From the NCBI RefSeq assembly GCF_030345695.1, contig NZ_JAUASV010000005.1, forward strand, positions 92,890-156,889: 64,000 nt of DNA, read 5' to 3'. Source of the stretch: Galbitalea sp. SE-J8. Its GTDB lineage: Bacteria > Actinomycetota > Actinomycetes > Actinomycetales > Microbacteriaceae. Under the pieces are notes generated by a model that was given only the letters and a program-made list of their open reading frames with translations, was not told the origin of the DNA and made no database searches. Position numbers and translations under genes: made by a program. Of this stretch, positions 62,722 to 64,000 are shown one piece after another. How positions within the stretch are numbered: the stretch's first letter is position 1; every line of letters begins with the position of its first letter.

Positions 62722-64000
62722 GTGGTCACCGCCCTCTACCGCCGCTACCGGCCGGAGACGTTCGCCGAGCTCATCGGCCAGTCGCAGGTGACCGATCCGC
62801 TGCGCACCGCCCTGCGCACCGACCGCGTCAACCACGCCTACCTGTTCTCGGGTCCGCGCGGCTGCGGCAAGACGACGAGCGCGCGCATCCTGGCGCGCTG
62901 CCTGAACTGCGTCGAGGGGCCCACCGACACCCCGTGCGGCGTGTGCCCGTCGTGCGTCGAGCTGTCACGCGACGGCGGCGGCTCGCTCGACGTCATCGAG
63001 ATCGACGCCGCATCGCACAACGGCGTCGACGACGCGCGCGACCTGCGCGAGCGGGCGATCTTCGCCCCCGCCCGCGACCGCTTCAAGATCTTCATCCTCG
63101 ACGAGGCGCACATGGTGACCCCGCAGGGCTTCAACGCGCTGCTCAAGGTCGTCGAGGAGCCGCCCGAGCACGTCAAGTTCATCTTCGCGACGACCGAGCC
63201 CGAGAAGGTCATCGGCACCATCCGCTCGCGCACCCACCACTACCCGTTCCGGCTCGTGCCGCCCGCGCAGATGCTCGAGTACACCCAGCAGCTCTGCGAC
63301 AGCGAGGGCGTCGCGGTCGAGCCCGGCGTGCTGCCGCTCGTCGTGCGCGCCGGCGGCGGATCGGTGCGCGACACCCTGTCGCTGCTCGACCAGCTCATCG
63401 CGGGCTCCGACCCTTCCACGGGCTCAGGACGGGCGCCGACGGTCACCGTCGAATACGAGCGGGCGGTGGCGCTGCTCGGCTACACGCACGGCGCCCTGCT
63501 CTCCGAGGTCGTCGACGCGCTCGGCTCGCACGACGCCGCGGGAGTGTTCGCCGCGGTCGACCGGGTCGTGCAGACCGGTCAGGATCCGCGGCGCTTCGTC
63601 GAGGACCTCCTCGAACGCCTGCGCGACCTCGTCGTCGTCGCGGCCACGCACGACCGCGCCGGCAGCGTGCTCCGCGGCATCCCCGAGGAGGAGCTGCAGC
63701 GGATGTCGCAGCAGGCCGCGCTGTTCGGCCAGGCCGAGCTGTCCCGCATCGCCGACATCGTGAACGCCGCACTCACCGAGATGACCGGCGCGACGTCGCC
63801 CCGCCTGCACCTCGAGCTCATGATGGCGCGCGCCCTCGTGCCCGCCGCCGACGACGCGGAGCGCGGCGCGCTCGCCCGCGTCGAGCGGCTCGAGCGGCGC
63901 ATCGGCGTCGAGGGGGCGGCGGGGGCCGGCGCGGCCGGCGCGGGCCCCGCTGCCCCCGCTGCGGCAGACGCCGGCTCGCGGACCGAGCCGGCCGGCGCCC
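62722..64000 (+). CDS. dnaX: DNA polymerase III subunit gamma/tau, N-terminal part
   Basis: Clamp-loader ATPase; 426 codons in the window, continuing to the right. Walker A SGPRGCGKTT (K50), zinc-binding C63, C72, C75, C78, DEAH box LDEAHM, sensor SRTHHYPFR. TATCCT ends six bases before GTG 62722 (MVTALYRRYRPETFAELIG), so leaderless. Residues about 229-238 (SDPSTGSGRA) are encoded by a REP-like sequence. The C-terminal visible part is the Ala/Gly/Pro-rich linker toward tau. Confidence 0.97.
   Translation, partial: MVTALYRRYRPETFAELIGQSQVTDPLRTALRTDRVNHAYLFSGPRGCGKTTSARILARCLNCVEGPTDTPCGVCPSCVELSRDGGGSLDVIEIDAASHNGVDDARDLRERAIFAPARDRFKIFILDEAHMVTPQGFNALLKVVEEPPEHVKFIFATTEPEKVIGTIRSRTHHYPFRLVPPAQMLEYTQQLCDSEGVAVEPGVLPLVVRAGGGSVRDTLSLLDQLIAGSDPSTGSGRAPTVTVEYERAVALLGYTHGALLSEVVDALGSHDAAGVFAAVDRVVQTGQDPRRFVEDLLERLRDLVVVAATHDRAGSVLRGIPEEELQRMSQQAALFGQAELSRIADIVNAALTEMTGATSPRLHLELMMARALVPAADDAERGALARVERLERRIGVEGAAGAGAAGAGPAAPAAADAGSRTEPAGA
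63411..63433. repeat. REP-like sequence inside dnaX
   Basis: CCCTTCCACGGGCTCAGGAC then GGG, very close to the common short repeat CCCTTCGACAGGCTCAGG found between genes in many actinobacteria and other bacteria (general knowledge). It is read in frame in a loop of the clamp-loader region. Confidence 0.55.

Overview
The window is high-GC DNA of an actinobacterium, most likely a member of the Microbacteriaceae (Micrococcales). The evidence is strong GC bias at third codon positions, many GTG starts, the gene order tRNA-Trp, secE, nusG, rplK, rplA, an actinobacterial L10 leader, an NusG with a long acidic N-terminal extension, a DUF222/HNH endonuclease, and promoters of the form TANNNT followed six bases later by a start codon (leaderless mRNAs). 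The assignment is inference; no rRNA or marker search could be run.

Layout. 1-12.7 kb: the end of an aspartate aminotransferase, tRNA-Trp, and the secE/nusG, rplK/rplA and rplJ/rplL groups. Between nusG and rplK sit a repeat block, a terminator, a truncated XRE regulator and a VapBC-type toxin-antitoxin pair. Between rplA and rplJ lie an oxidoreductase, a Pr6Pr-like membrane protein, a large secreted Ig-like protein, a YqaJ-like nuclease and a two-component system. 12.7-19.8 kb: a LacI regulator with operators, an alpha-glucoside-type (CUT1) sugar importer and an ABC exporter. 20.0-22.7 kb: a cystathionine beta-synthase/gamma-synthase operon preceded by a nine-codon leader ORF with two Cys codons. 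22.7-25.7 kb: a hypothetical gene, an APC permease and a cyclase-family enzyme.

25.7-51.6 kb is a plant-polysaccharide and pentose island. It has two ribose/xylose-type (CUT2) ABC systems on either side of one ROK regulator, LacI plus araBDA-type genes, LacI plus a CUT1 importer plus a GH3 glycosidase, then acetylxylan esterase and xylose isomerase divergent from a second ROK regulator, and a GH1 beta-glucosidase. Together they would import oligosaccharides, L-arabinose and D-xylose, remove acetyl groups, hydrolyse oligomers and feed pentoses into central metabolism. Neither CUT1 system carries its own ATPase, so a shared MsiK-type ATPase elsewhere is expected.

51.7-64 kb: a Bcr/CflA-type MFS transporter; an operon of saccharopine-dehydrogenase-like enzyme, GNAT-like acyltransferase and N-succinylamino acid racemase/OSB synthase; succinate-semialdehyde dehydrogenase; tRNA-Ser; SRP RNA; a DUF222/HNH protein; pta-ackA; and the 5-prime part of dnaX.

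The points most worth following are the Cys-codon leader peptide before the transsulfuration operon, the dehydrogenase/acyltransferase/racemase operon with an exact 66-bp in-frame tandem duplication, the toxin-antitoxin module inside the nusG-rplK interval, and a REP-like sequence read in frame in dnaX.
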